Shown: positions 25,783-34,329 of the stretch, piece after piece | How positions within the stretch are numbered: position 1 is the stretch's first letter | How the letters are laid out: each line of letters opens with the position of its first letter | Assembly (NCBI RefSeq): GCF_001429185.1 | Contig: NZ_LMIW01000011.1 | Span: 186,001-250,000 of the forward strand | Direction of reading: 5' to 3' | Length of the DNA: 64,000 bases | Source: Terrabacter sp. Root85 | Lineage (GTDB): Bacteria; Actinomycetota; Actinomycetes; Actinomycetales; Dermatophilaceae | Made by a program: the position numbers and the translations under genes | Notes under the pieces: model-generated | Told to the model about the DNA's origin: nothing | What the model saw: the letters and a program-made list of their open reading frames with translations, nothing else | The model's database searches: none

Positions 25783-26262
25783 TCAGAGGCCGGTGGCGGC
25801 GATGTAGCGGGCCGTGCTCCCGTTGGGGTTCACCAGGACCCTCGGCATGTGGCAGTACTTCGGAAGCATGACCATGCCGTCCAATCGGGCGTCACCCTCC
25901 ATGTCCAGGGGTGCGGTCCCGGTCGTGCCGACGACCATGTCGTTGCACACCACGGAGGCGCTGATCGAGGTCACCGTGCCGGTGCCGACGCCAGGGATGA
26001 CGAGGCCCTCGACGCGGACGCGGACTCGGCCGTCCTCACGCACGCGGGCGAAGCCCTCGTCGACGACCCAGGGGCGCGGGGCCGGGGGAACCATCGCGAT
26101 CGTCGGACCGTCGGGCATGCTGCCCATGATGTCAGCGCGCAGGATCGTGTGGCCTGAGCTGCTCGAGTGGCCGTCGCTCGCGGAGGCGGCGGGCGCCACG
26201 AGCGCGGTGATGCCGAGGACGGCACCGGCTGCGAGGGTGGCGGTGCGGGTCGGTCTGTGCAT
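25783..26262 (-). CDS. Small secreted protein, function unknown
   Basis: 159 aa. A signal peptide (about 1-30) ends in APAASAS; the mature part starts with DGHSSSSGH and has two cysteines (SVVCNDM and KYCHMP) that could pair. It is beta-rich, with no recognised domain. ATG 26262 was chosen because AAGGAG lies 7 nt upstream. The very long open frame continuing to 28893 on this strand is an antisense shadow of the fusion gene. Third of three neighbouring genes for exported proteins. Confidence 0.75.
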   Translation of the reverse strand: MHRPTRTATLAAGAVLGITALVAPAASASDGHSSSSGHTILRADIMGSMPDGPTIAMVPPAPRPWVVDEGFARVREDGRVRVRVEGLVIPGVGTGTVTSISASVVCNDMVVGTTGTAPLDMEGDARLDGMVMLPKYCHMPRVLVNPNGSTARYIAATGL

Positions 26263-26414
26263 GTCGTGCTCCTTGTGGTTGAAGTGCCTTGAGTGCTCCC
26301 TTTCTGGACGACGCTCACCCGACGTGATCCGGTTCACTTGCCAGCAGAACTGCCCGGAAGGCGCCGTGTCGGCGCCGGCGGCCGGGGGTGGGCCGGGGGC
26401 GGTCCGCGCCCGTC

Positions 26415-26420
26415 TAGGGT
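26415..26420 (+). promoter_or_regulatory. Putative -10 element of the AsnB-CofE fusion gene
   Basis: TAGGGT, 7 nt before the ATG at 26428; leaderless spacing and no ribosome site. Confidence 0.5.
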
Positions 26421-26427
26421 TGACCCC

Positions 26428-29109
26428 ATGTGCGGAATCGCCGGACACCTGGGTGTCCACGCCGACGAGGCCCAGCTCGACCGACTGCTCGACCGACTGC
26501 TCGCGACGCATCCGGGCCCGGGCGATGCGGCGACCGCACGGGACGGTGACGCCGGCGTCGGGGTGCGGGAAGCGCGCCCGGGCGTGACCACCGAGGACGA
26601 CGGCGGCCACGGCGTCGCGAGGCTCGCGGTGGCCCGCGGTGGACGGTTCACCCTCGCCCTCGACGGCGAGCTCTACAACCGCGCCGAGCTGCGCGCCGAC
26701 CTCGAGACCCTCGGCCACGACTTCGGCGTGGGCAGTGACGCGGAGGTCGTCCTCGCAGCTTTCACCGAGTGGGGCACCGACGGCCTCGACCGACTCGACG
26801 GCGCCTTCGCGCTCGCGGTCTGGGACCGTGACACCCGGCGGATGATGCTGGCGCGAGACCACTTCGGCGTGCGTCCGCTCTACCTCGCCCGGGCCGGAGA
26901 CGGGTGGCTCGTCGCGAGCGAGATCCGCGGCATCCTCGAGAGCGGCCTGCACGAGCGTCGCCCGGACGACCGCACCATCTACCGCTACCTGCGCTTCCGC
27001 GTCCACGACGACGGCCGGTCCACGTTCTTCGCCGGGATCGAGCGCGTCGGCGCGGGCGAGGTCGTCACCCTGGGCGCCGACGTGCCGGGAGGGCTGGAGC
27101 GTCGTCCCTACACGCGGCTCCGCGAGGAGCTGGCCGCGCTCGGGAAGGCACCCCGGGCATACTCCCCGGCGGTCGCCGCCGAGTTCCGCACCCTGCTGAC
27201 GGCCGCCGTACGGCGCCGCGCGACGTCGTCGGGGCGGGTCGGCACGGCCCTCTCCGGTGGCCTCGACTCGGCCGCCATCGCGGCGCTGCTCGACGTCGTC
27301 GAGCACGAGTCCGGTCGCTCGGCCGCCGATGCCGTGCAGGACACGTGGTCCGCCATCTATCCCGGCTCGCGCAACGACGAGGTCGAGCACGTCGACGCCG
27401 TCGTGGCCGCGCTGGACGGGCGGGTGCAGGAGCACCGCATCGAGCCGACGCCGACCGAGTTCAAGCAGGACCTCCGCGACCTCGTGCGCACCCAGGAGGA
27501 GCCGCTCGTCTCGACCGGTGCCTACACGCAGTACCGCGTGCTGCGCGAGGCGTCCGAGAGCGACAGCGTCGTCCTCGACGGTCACGGCGGCGACGAGACC
27601 CTGGCCGGCTTCGGTCCGCACCACCTGATCCACCTGCGCGAGCTGCGTCACCGCAGCGCGGTCAGCGCCGCCTCGGAGCTCGGGCGCTCGCTCGACGTGC
27701 TCTACCGCCGGGGCCGGCCGCTCATCGGCGACCGGCTGCACGGCCGCAAGGACGTGCCGGTGGCCTCGTTGCTCGACGCGGACTTCGCGCGAGCCCACGC
27801 CACCGAGGGCTACGACGTCGAGAAGGCCGACCTGCGGGCCCGTCTCGTCGACGACGTCTTCACCGGTTCGCTGCCGGCCCGACTGCGCTACACCGACAAG
27901 AACGCCCGAGCCTTCGGGGTCGCCGTGCGGATGCCGTTCGTCGACCGCGACCTCGTGCGGTTCGTCTTCGGCCTCGCCGACGACGCCCTCGTCAAGGACG
28001 GCGTCGGCAAGCGCGTGCTCCGCGACGCGATGCGGGGACTGCTGCCGGACTCCGTCGTCGACCGTCGCGACAAGGTCGGCGCGACGACGCCGCAGGGCGA
28101 GTGGTTCATGCGCCTCAAGAACCACGTCTACGGCGAGTTCCTGTCCGAGTCCTTCGCCAACCGGCCCTATTTCGACCAGACGGCGGTGCTGCACGCCTTC
28201 GAGGGCTGGATCAAGGGCACGAACTCGATCGACTCGATGACCGTCTGGCGCATGCTCAACCTCGAGCTCTGGCTCCAGGAGTTCTTCGACGAGCGCGAGC
28301 CGGAGGACCCCGGTCAGGCCGAGCACGTCAAGACCGACTACGAGCCGAACGCCCGCAAGCAGCTCGACCTCGTCACGGGGGACGGCACCGCGGTCCGCCG
28401 CTACCCGTTGCGCACCGAGCTCTACGCCCGCGAGGACGACCTCGAGGCCAAGACGCTCGGCTACGTCGAGCGCTTCTTCTCCGGCCTGCCCGACGCCGGC
28501 CCCGAGCACGCGTCCGCCACGAGCGGCCGGTGGTACTTCTTCATCTCCGAGAAGATCGTCGCCATCACCCAGGGTCGCTCGTACTTCATCTGGGACATCA
28601 AGGTCGGCCGCCCGGCGCGGTTGCTCAGCCGCTACGTCACGCGCACCCCGGCCGGCATCGGCCTCGGCTCGCCCTTCACCATGCAGCTCGCCATCGAGGA
28701 GGCCGGCCTGCCGCGGGTGCTCTTCGCCTCCGCGGGCGGTGCCGTCGGCAAGGTGCTCGGCAAGCGGGGCCTGTTCTACGACCTCGTCGGCGGTGACATC
28801 CGTGCCATCGACGGTCCGACCGAGTACTCCGTCTACCCGGCCAACGTCTCGGCCAAGCTCGGTCCCAAGGACCCCGACGACGTGGCCGCACACCTGTCGG
28901 CGGCCATCCGCGCGCGGGTGCCGGAGGCCTACCGCGACACGTTCGGCGGCACGGTCGTCATGGACGCCAACGACATCGGCCGCAACGTCCTCGGCAAGGA
29001 CGCGCCGGGAGCCAAGGAGCGCTACGAGCTGATGTTCGCCGACAACCCGCTGGGGCAGGGATCCGAGCAGACGCCGATGGCCATCGTCTTCGAGGCGCCC
29101 TCTGCCTGA
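26428..29109 (+). CDS. Asparagine synthetase-like amidotransferase fused to an F420-0:gamma-glutamyl ligase-like (CofE) domain
   Basis: 893 aa. The start MCGIAGHLG exposes Cys2, the nucleophile of class II glutamine amidotransferases (domain about 1-215). The synthetase domain has the ATP PP-loop ALSGGLDSAAIA (about 274) and DGHGGDETLAGF (about 384), as in AsnB. AsnB proteins usually end near 600-650 aa. Here about 240 further residues follow: ISEKIVAITQGR (about 706), GIGLGSPFTMQLAI (about 744), VMDANDIGRNVLG (about 844) and DNPLGQGSEQTPMAIV (about 871). These match the CofE/F420-0:gamma-glutamyl ligase family, enzymes that form amide bonds to glutamate using a nucleotide. Family facts predict ammonia from glutamine, AMP-activated amidation and a second ligase activity. 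Acceptor unknown. ATG 26428 is fixed by Cys2. No neighbour explains it. Confidence 0.88.
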   Translation: MCGIAGHLGVHADEAQLDRLLDRLLATHPGPGDAATARDGDAGVGVREARPGVTTEDDGGHGVARLAVARGGRFTLALDGELYNRAELRADLETLGHDFGVGSDAEVVLAAFTEWGTDGLDRLDGAFALAVWDRDTRRMMLARDHFGVRPLYLARAGDGWLVASEIRGILESGLHERRPDDRTIYRYLRFRVHDDGRSTFFAGIERVGAGEVVTLGADVPGGLERRPYTRLREELAALGKAPRAYSPAVAAEFRTLLTAAVRRRATSSGRVGTALSGGLDSAAIAALLDVVEHESGRSAADAVQDTWSAIYPGSRNDEVEHVDAVVAALDGRVQEHRIEPTPTEFKQDLRDLVRTQEEPLVSTGAYTQYRVLREASESDSVVLDGHGGDETLAGFGPHHLIHLRELRHRSAVSAASELGRSLDVLYRRGRPLIGDRLHGRKDVPVASLLDADFARAHATEGYDVEKADLRARLVDDVFTGSLPARLRYTDKNARAFGVAVRMPFVDRDLVRFVFGLADDALVKDGVGKRVLRDAMRGLLPDSVVDRRDKVGATTPQGEWFMRLKNHVYGEFLSESFANRPYFDQTAVLHAFEGWIKGTNSIDSMTVWRMLNLELWLQEFFDEREPEDPGQAEHVKTDYEPNARKQLDLVTGDGTAVRRYPLRTELYAREDDLEAKTLGYVERFFSGLPDAGPEHASATSGRWYFFISEKIVAITQGRSYFIWDIKVGRPARLLSRYVTRTPAGIGLGSPFTMQLAIEEAGLPRVLFASAGGAVGKVLGKRGLFYDLVGGDIRAIDGPTEYSVYPANVSAKLGPKDPDDVAAHLSAAIRARVPEAYRDTFGGTVVMDANDIGRNVLGKDAPGAKERYELMFADNPLGQGSEQTPMAIVFEAPSA

Positions 29110-29153
29110 AGGCCTTTCGGGCGTATGCCGTCCGGTGGGTCGGGTGCCGGGCG

Positions 29154-30830
29154 TCAGCTCTCGATGAGCGAGTCGCGCACCTGCTTGCGCAGGACCTTGC
29201 CGATCTGCGAGCGGGGCAGCTCGTCGACGACGACGACACGGCGCGGCACCTTGTAGGCGGCGAGGTCCGCCCGGCAGCGGGCGCGCACGTCCTCGACGAC
29301 GAGCTCGACGCCCGGCTCGGTCGTCACGGCCGCCACGACGTCCTCGCTGCCGTCGTGCTTGGGCAGCCCGACGACCGCGGCATCGGTGATGCCGGGGACC
29401 GTTCGGAGCACGGCCTCGACCTCCGACGGCATGACGTTGAAGCCGCCGGTGATGATGATCTCCTTGATGCGGTCGACGACCGAGACGAAGCCGTCGGGGT
29501 CGACGACGACGATGTCACCGGTGCGGAACCAGCCGCCGTCGAGCAGGGCCGCTGCTGTCTCCTCCGGCCGGCCCCAGTAGCCGCCGAAGACCTGCGGCCC
29601 GCGGATGAGCAGCTCGCCGCGCTCTCCGGGCGCGAGGTCCCGGGTCGGGTCCTCAGGGTCGACGACGCGGATGTCGGTGCTCGGGAAGGGCACGCCCACC
29701 GCGCCGGGCCGGCGGTCGCTGCCGATGGGGTTGCCGAGCGCCACGGGCGAGGTCTCGGTGAGGCCGTAGCCCTCCACGAGCAGCCCGCCCGTCACGTCCT
29801 CCCAGAGCTCGAGCGTCTCGCGGGGCAGCGCCATGGCGCCGGAGATCGCGAACCGCGTTGCCGTCAGGTCGGTCCCGCGCTCGCGGGCGGCGGTGGCGAG
29901 GCGCTCGTAGATGGGTGGCACGGCTGGCAGGAACGTCGGTGGGTGCTTCTTCGCGGCGGTGAGCACGAGGTCGACGTCGAACCGGGGGAAGAGCACGAGG
30001 CGAGCCCCCATGCTCATCGCAAAGGTGAGGCACAGGGTGAGCCCGTAGGCGTGGAACATCGGCAGCACAGCATAGACGACCTCCTGACCCGGCGTGAGGC
30101 CGGGCACCCAGGCACGTCCCTGCGCGGCGTTGGCCATGAGGTTGCCGTGGCTGAGCATCGCGCCCTTGGGGACGCCGGTCGTGCCGCTCGTGTACTGGAT
30201 CGCGGCGAGGTCGTCCACGGTCGGCCCGGGGGTCGACGGGGCGAGCGGGCCGTGCCTCACGACGTCGGACCACGCAGTCGTGCCCGGAGCCCGCCCCGTG
30301 AGCTGCGCGCGCAGCGCCCGGGCCCGGGCGACCGGCAGCCGCAGGGCGAGGCGCTTCGTCCAGGGCATCGACGCGGTGATGTCGACGGCGACGACGTGCT
30401 CGACACCGGGGAGTGCGGTGATCGTGGTGGCCATCCGGTCCCACGCGATGGCGACGGTCGCACCGTGGTCACCGAACTGGTGGGCCATCTCGGTCGGGGT
30501 GTAGAGCGGGTTGTGCTCGACGACGACGGCTCCGAGCCGGAGCACGGCGTAGAACGCGACGATGTGCTCGGGGCAGTTCGGCAGGACGAGCGCCACCCGG
30601 TCGCCCGGACGGACGCCGAGCCGGCGCAGGCCCTCGGCCGCCACGTCGACCTGGCGCCCGAGCTCGGAGTAGGACAGCTCGGCGCCGAAGAACTCGAGCG
30701 CCGGACGGTCGCCGTAGGTGGTCACGGCTCCGGTCAGCAGGTCGACGAGTGAGGAGTCAGGTGGCTCGATCTCGGCCGGAACACCCTTGGCGTAGTGGGC
30801 GACCCACGTGTGCTCCAGTCCCGCCGTCAT
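29154..30830 (-). CDS. Long-chain fatty-acid-CoA ligase (AMP-forming)
   Basis: 558 aa. AMP-binding enzyme of the acyl-adenylate family: P-loop-like YTSGTTGVPKGAMLSH (about 205), the VEGYGLTETSPVA motif (about 350), GGWFRTGDI (about 445), the hinge DRIKEIIITGGFNVMPSEVE, and the catalytic lysine in RSQIGKVLRKQVR near the C-terminus. Activates fatty acids to acyl-CoA in the cytoplasm. ATG 30830 was chosen because GGAGG lies 5-6 nt upstream; the frame remains open to 30923 without coding support. Convergent with the AsnB-CofE fusion, 44 bp apart. Confidence 0.92.
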   Translation of the reverse strand: MTAGLEHTWVAHYAKGVPAEIEPPDSSLVDLLTGAVTTYGDRPALEFFGAELSYSELGRQVDVAAEGLRRLGVRPGDRVALVLPNCPEHIVAFYAVLRLGAVVVEHNPLYTPTEMAHQFGDHGATVAIAWDRMATTITALPGVEHVVAVDITASMPWTKRLALRLPVARARALRAQLTGRAPGTTAWSDVVRHGPLAPSTPGPTVDDLAAIQYTSGTTGVPKGAMLSHGNLMANAAQGRAWVPGLTPGQEVVYAVLPMFHAYGLTLCLTFAMSMGARLVLFPRFDVDLVLTAAKKHPPTFLPAVPPIYERLATAARERGTDLTATRFAISGAMALPRETLELWEDVTGGLLVEGYGLTETSPVALGNPIGSDRRPGAVGVPFPSTDIRVVDPEDPTRDLAPGERGELLIRGPQVFGGYWGRPEETAAALLDGGWFRTGDIVVVDPDGFVSVVDRIKEIIITGGFNVMPSEVEAVLRTVPGITDAAVVGLPKHDGSEDVVAAVTTEPGVELVVEDVRARCRADLAAYKVPRRVVVVDELPRSQIGKVLRKQVRDSLIES

Positions 30831-30962
30831 CCGAGCCTCCGCTCCGGTGGTGCTGCCGCGCAGTGCGGCACGACCAGTATGGCGTGGGCGGCGGGACCGC
30901 ACGGACGGGCCCGTCCCGGGCACACGGCATACGCCGTCGGCAGAGTCGCGGAGCCCACCCGG

Positions 30963-33290
30963 TCAGCGGGGTGCACGGTGCCGACCGCCCCGTCGGGCGG
31001 GTGCGGTGACGAGAGGGCCTGCTGGGACGAGCGCGAAGGCGCCCTCCTCCTCCTGGCTGTTGTGGAGGCGGCAGACGGCGTAGAGGCCGTAGAGCAGCCG
31101 CCTCAGCTCGGTGACGTCCTCGGGGGTGACGGAGCCGGGCTCGATCCCGTCGAGCAGGCGGCGCAGCCGCGACACCTGGTGCTCGATCTCCGCGTGCGTC
31201 CGCCGCATGGTCGTCGTGGCCGAGCCGCCGAGAGCCCGGGCCACGAGGGGCATGAGCTCTGCCTCGTCGTCCCGCTCGTGGGGGAGCAGCTCGGCCTCGA
31301 GCCGGTCGAGGAGCGCGCGCACGGGAGCGAGGTCGCAGGCGTGGGTGTGCAGGCCGTCGGCGACGGCCCGGACCTGCTCGACGGCGGCGATGGCGACGTC
31401 GTGACCCTCGCGCAGGCGACGCGCCGTGGCGACGTCCTCGGCGGACATGGGGACGCTGTGCAGCGGGGTCGGGAGCAGGGCCCGCAGGGCGATGCCGATC
31501 GCGAGGACGTCGATGCCCTCCTGGAGCACCGCGCCCGCCGCCGGCGGCAGCAGGCCGGCCGCTGCGGCGACCATGGCCACGAGCGAGAGACCCATCCCGA
31601 CCACGACGGCCTCCAATGCGACCCGGCGGGACCGGCGCGCGATGAGGATGGCGTCGGCGACGGCGTCGACCCGGTCGACCGTCAGCACGACGTCAGCAGC
31701 CTCCGACGACGCCGTCGCGCCACGGGCGGCGAGGGCGACCCCGACCCCGGCGGCCGCGAGGGCGGGCGCGTCGTTGACGCCGTCCCCGACCATGATGGTG
31801 CGCGCGCTGGCCGACTCGTCGCGGATGGCCGCGAGCTTGTCGGCGGGGTCGCGGTCGGCGAGGACGGCGTCGACGCCGACGATCCGGCCGACCGTCTCGG
31901 CGATGTCGGCACGGTCGCCGGTGAGCAGGACGGTCCGGCGGATCCCGACCTCGCGCAGGGCCGAGACCATCCTGGGCGCATCCGCCCGCACCGGGTCCTC
32001 GAGCAGGAACGCGCCGGCCGGGGCGCCGTCGACGGCGACGAAGACCGTGAGGCACCCGTCGAGCGCGGCCCGGCGGCGCACCTGACGCAGCCACGCCGGA
32101 TCGTCACCGACGATCCACCGGGCCTTGCCGAGACGGACCACCGTCGTGCCGACCCGACCCTCGAGGCCGTAGCCGTGCACCTCGTGGACGGCCGTCGGGA
32201 GCACGAGGTCGAGGCCGCGGGTCCGAGCCGCCCCGACGAGGGCGCTCGCGAGCGGGTGGGGCGAAACCTGGTCGAGCGAGGCCGCGAGGCGCAGCACCTC
32301 CGCGGCGGGAGGGGCGCCCGGAGCGACGACGACGGCCGTGAGCCCGGGCCGACCGTGGGTGAGGGTGCCGGTCTTGTCGAAGAGCACGACCTCACCGGCC
32401 GCGAGGGCCTCCAGGGCCGCGCCGCCCTTGACGACGACGCCGATCCGCGAGGCCCGGGACAGGCCCGACATGATCGCCACCGGAGCGGCGAGCAGCAACG
32501 GGCACGGGGTTGCCACGACGAGCACCGCCACGGCCCGCAGCGGGGACCCGGCCAGGGCCCAGGCGGCGCCGGCCAGCGCGAGCGTCAGCGGGACGAAGAG
32601 CACCGCGAAACGGTCGGCCGTCCGGACGAAGGGGGCCGAGGTCGCCTGCGCCTGCTCGACGAGTCGCACGACGTTCGCGTAGGTCGACTCGGAGGCCGAC
32701 GAGGTGGCCACGACGTCGACCGGAGGGCCGGCGTTGACGACCCCGCTGCGCACGTCGTCCCCGTTCGGGCGCTCGACGGGCATCGGCTCACCCGTGAGCG
32801 CCGACTCGTCGAACGTGCCGGCCGCGAGCAGCCGGCCGTCGACCGGCACGACCTCGCCCGTCCCGACAACGAGCACGTCACTTGGTGAAACCTCCTCCAC
32901 CGGAATGCGGTCCACGCGGGTACCCGTGCGCCGCCGGGCCGTCCGCGGCGTGCGCTCGACGAGCAGGCGCAGCTCCCGGTCGGCCCGCGCCGCGGCCCGG
33001 GCCTCGAGCAGGCGACCGCTCGCGAGCATCAGGGTGACCATGGCGCCCGCGAAGTCCTCACCGACCCAGAGCGCACCCGCCAGGGCCAGGACGGCGATGA
33101 CGTCGACCGTGGCGCGGCGCTCGGCGACCGACCGCACCGTCCAGAGGACCGAGAGCGCGAGTCCGAGCACGGTGGTCGCCACCCAGAGGGCGCGGGACAG
33201 CTCGTCCCTCCCCGACAGGGCGGCGAGCGCGCCGCGGCCAGCAAGGCGGCCGACGCGACGAAGAAGACCGCCGGGGAGCGGCCGCGCCAC
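30963..33290 (-). CDS. P1B-type heavy-metal ATPase with C-terminal hemerythrin-like domain
   Basis: 775 aa. The ATPase has the actuator motif LTGEPMPVE, membrane metal-site motif VATPCPLLLAAP (about 258), phosphorylation site FDKTGTLTHG (about 305), the HP of SPHPLASAL and the hinge MVGDGVNDAPAL (about 498). No N-terminal CxxC metal-binding domain. After the last helix pair, residues about 615-765 look like a hemerythrin four-helix bundle: LLPHERDDEAELMP, RRTHAEIEHQ and RLHNSQEEEGAF give the expected His/Glu iron ligands. Such tails are known for P1B-5-type pumps linked to nickel or iron, so efflux of Ni2+/Fe2+ is a reasonable inference. GTG 33290 has GGAGG 9 nt upstream; the upstream open frame is repeat DNA. 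Confidence 0.85.
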   Translation of the reverse strand: MARPLPGGLLRRVGRLAGRGALAALSGRDELSRALWVATTVLGLALSVLWTVRSVAERRATVDVIAVLALAGALWVGEDFAGAMVTLMLASGRLLEARAAARADRELRLLVERTPRTARRRTGTRVDRIPVEEVSPSDVLVVGTGEVVPVDGRLLAAGTFDESALTGEPMPVERPNGDDVRSGVVNAGPPVDVVATSSASESTYANVVRLVEQAQATSAPFVRTADRFAVLFVPLTLALAGAAWALAGSPLRAVAVLVVATPCPLLLAAPVAIMSGLSRASRIGVVVKGGAALEALAAGEVVLFDKTGTLTHGRPGLTAVVVAPGAPPAAEVLRLAASLDQVSPHPLASALVGAARTRGLDLVLPTAVHEVHGYGLEGRVGTTVVRLGKARWIVGDDPAWLRQVRRRAALDGCLTVFVAVDGAPAGAFLLEDPVRADAPRMVSALREVGIRRTVLLTGDRADIAETVGRIVGVDAVLADRDPADKLAAIRDESASARTIMVGDGVNDAPALAAAGVGVALAARGATASSEAADVVLTVDRVDAVADAILIARRSRRVALEAVVVGMGLSLVAMVAAAAGLLPPAAGAVLQEGIDVLAIGIALRALLPTPLHSVPMSAEDVATARRLREGHDVAIAAVEQVRAVADGLHTHACDLAPVRALLDRLEAELLPHERDDEAELMPLVARALGGSATTTMRRTHAEIEHQVSRLRRLLDGIEPGSVTPEDVTELRRLLYGLYAVCRLHNSQEEEGAFALVPAGPLVTAPARRGGRHRAPR

Positions 33291-33364
33291 CAGGTCACAC
33301 CTCCATGATCCGCCGCCCGCAACCGCACAGACCGCGTACGGGACAGGCGTCACACCGTCGACAG

Positions 33365-33460
33365 GCCACGTTCTGCGGGTGCGCTCGCGTCGAGGGGCCA
33401 CGTTCTGCGGGTGCGCCCGCGTCGAGGGGCCACGTTCTGCGGGTGCGGCCGCGTCGAGAG
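33365..33460. repeat. 32-bp tandem repeat, three units, upstream of the metal ATPase
   Basis: Three head-to-tail units starting GCCACGTTCTGCGGGTGCG at 33365, 33397 and 33429, plus a 6-bp start of a fourth at 33461. Differences are confined to one or two positions per unit. It lies in the 182-bp gap between the PIG-L gene and the ATPase gene. The unit contains a 15-mer that recurs at 61586. Confidence 0.95.
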
Positions 33461-33472
33461 GCCACGAACGGG

Positions 33473-34300
33473 TCAGGCGAGCCCGTCGAAGACGTCACGG
33501 CGGATCGGATCGTCGGGGCGCGCAGAGCGGTCGACGAACCACTCGCGGCCGAAGACGAGGTCATAGAGAGGGCGGGGGATCCGCAGGAAGGCAGCCAGGG
33601 TGCGGTCGGCGCCGCCGTCGGCACTGGCTTGCGAGGCGTGGGCACGCATCGAGGCACGCTTGGCCGCGATGTGCCGGCGCACGCTGATCCGGTGGGTGAT
33701 CTCGCTGCGCGCCGAGAAGGCGCGGTCGAAGCTCGACCGGTCGAACTCAGGCGGGAAGCGGTAGACCTTCGCCGCGAGGTCGATGGCGCGGCAGATCGTG
33801 TCGCGCGGGACCGTCGCCTCGAGCACCTTCGGGGTGCCTGCGAGCTCGGCGGCGCGCGTGCCGACGACGTGGACCTGCTTGTGGTCCGGGTGTCCGTAGC
33901 CGCCGTTGGGCTCGTAGTGGAGCAGGACGTCGACGCGCTCCTCGCGGAGGATCGCGGCGAGGCGCTGGGCCGCCTCCTCGACGTCGGCGCGGACGAAGCG
34001 CGTCGCGCCCGGCGGGTCGGGCGCCACCTCGGGGCCGAGGCCGCTGTCGGCGTAGCCGAGGTGCTCGACGCGGGCGACGCCGAGGGCCTGGGCGCTCGCG
34101 CGCAGCTCGTCCATCCGGGTGGCGGCGAGCGTCCCGTCTCCGGTGAAGTCGGTGGAGGCCAGGCCGAGCTCGCCGTCCGTCGCGACGACGACGACGACCC
34201 GGTGGCCTTCCGCGGCGGCGCGCGCCATCGTCCCCGAGGTCAGCAGGGCCTCGTCGTCGGGGTGCGCGTGGAAGGCGAGGAGCGTGTGCGGCACAGTCAC
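33473..34300 (-). CDS. PIG-L family deacetylase (MshB/Mca-like)
   Basis: 275 aa, cytoplasmic zinc hydrolase. The N-terminal LLAFHAHPDDEALLTSG gives the HPDD zinc/catalytic motif (about 12-16), and HPDHKQVH (about 137) provides the third ligand. In actinobacteria this family includes MshB (mycothiol GlcNAc-inositol deacetylase), Mca (mycothiol-conjugate amidase) and LmbE-like enzymes on other amino-sugar substrates; the sequence seen here does not decide among them. GTG 34300 starts just before the first strand. Divergent from the GT4 gene with only 29 bp between starts. Confidence 0.88.
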   Translation of the reverse strand: MTVPHTLLAFHAHPDDEALLTSGTMARAAAEGHRVVVVVATDGELGLASTDFTGDGTLAATRMDELRASAQALGVARVEHLGYADSGLGPEVAPDPPGATRFVRADVEEAAQRLAAILREERVDVLLHYEPNGGYGHPDHKQVHVVGTRAAELAGTPKVLEATVPRDTICRAIDLAAKVYRFPPEFDRSSFDRAFSARSEITHRISVRRHIAAKRASMRAHASQASADGGADRTLAAFLRIPRPLYDLVFGREWFVDRSARPDDPIRRDVFDGLA

Positions 34301-34329
34301 CCATCTTGGCCCATGGCACAGTGTCTTCC

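Noticed and set aside
22264-28893. Very long open frames on the minus strand (22264-25359 and 25783-28893)
   Set aside because: They lie antisense to well-supported genes, are Arg/Val/Gly/Asp-rich in the manner of high-GC shadow frames and match no family; only the 25783-26262 end is real.
25783-28893. Reading the plus-strand fusion as two genes with a missed stop
   Set aside because: The frame from 26428 to 29109 is continuous, with no internal ribosome site or start near residue 650 that would suggest a separate CofE gene.
33365-33460. Possible CRISPR array (32-bp repeats)
   Set aside because: Units are directly contiguous with no spacers, and no cas genes are present.
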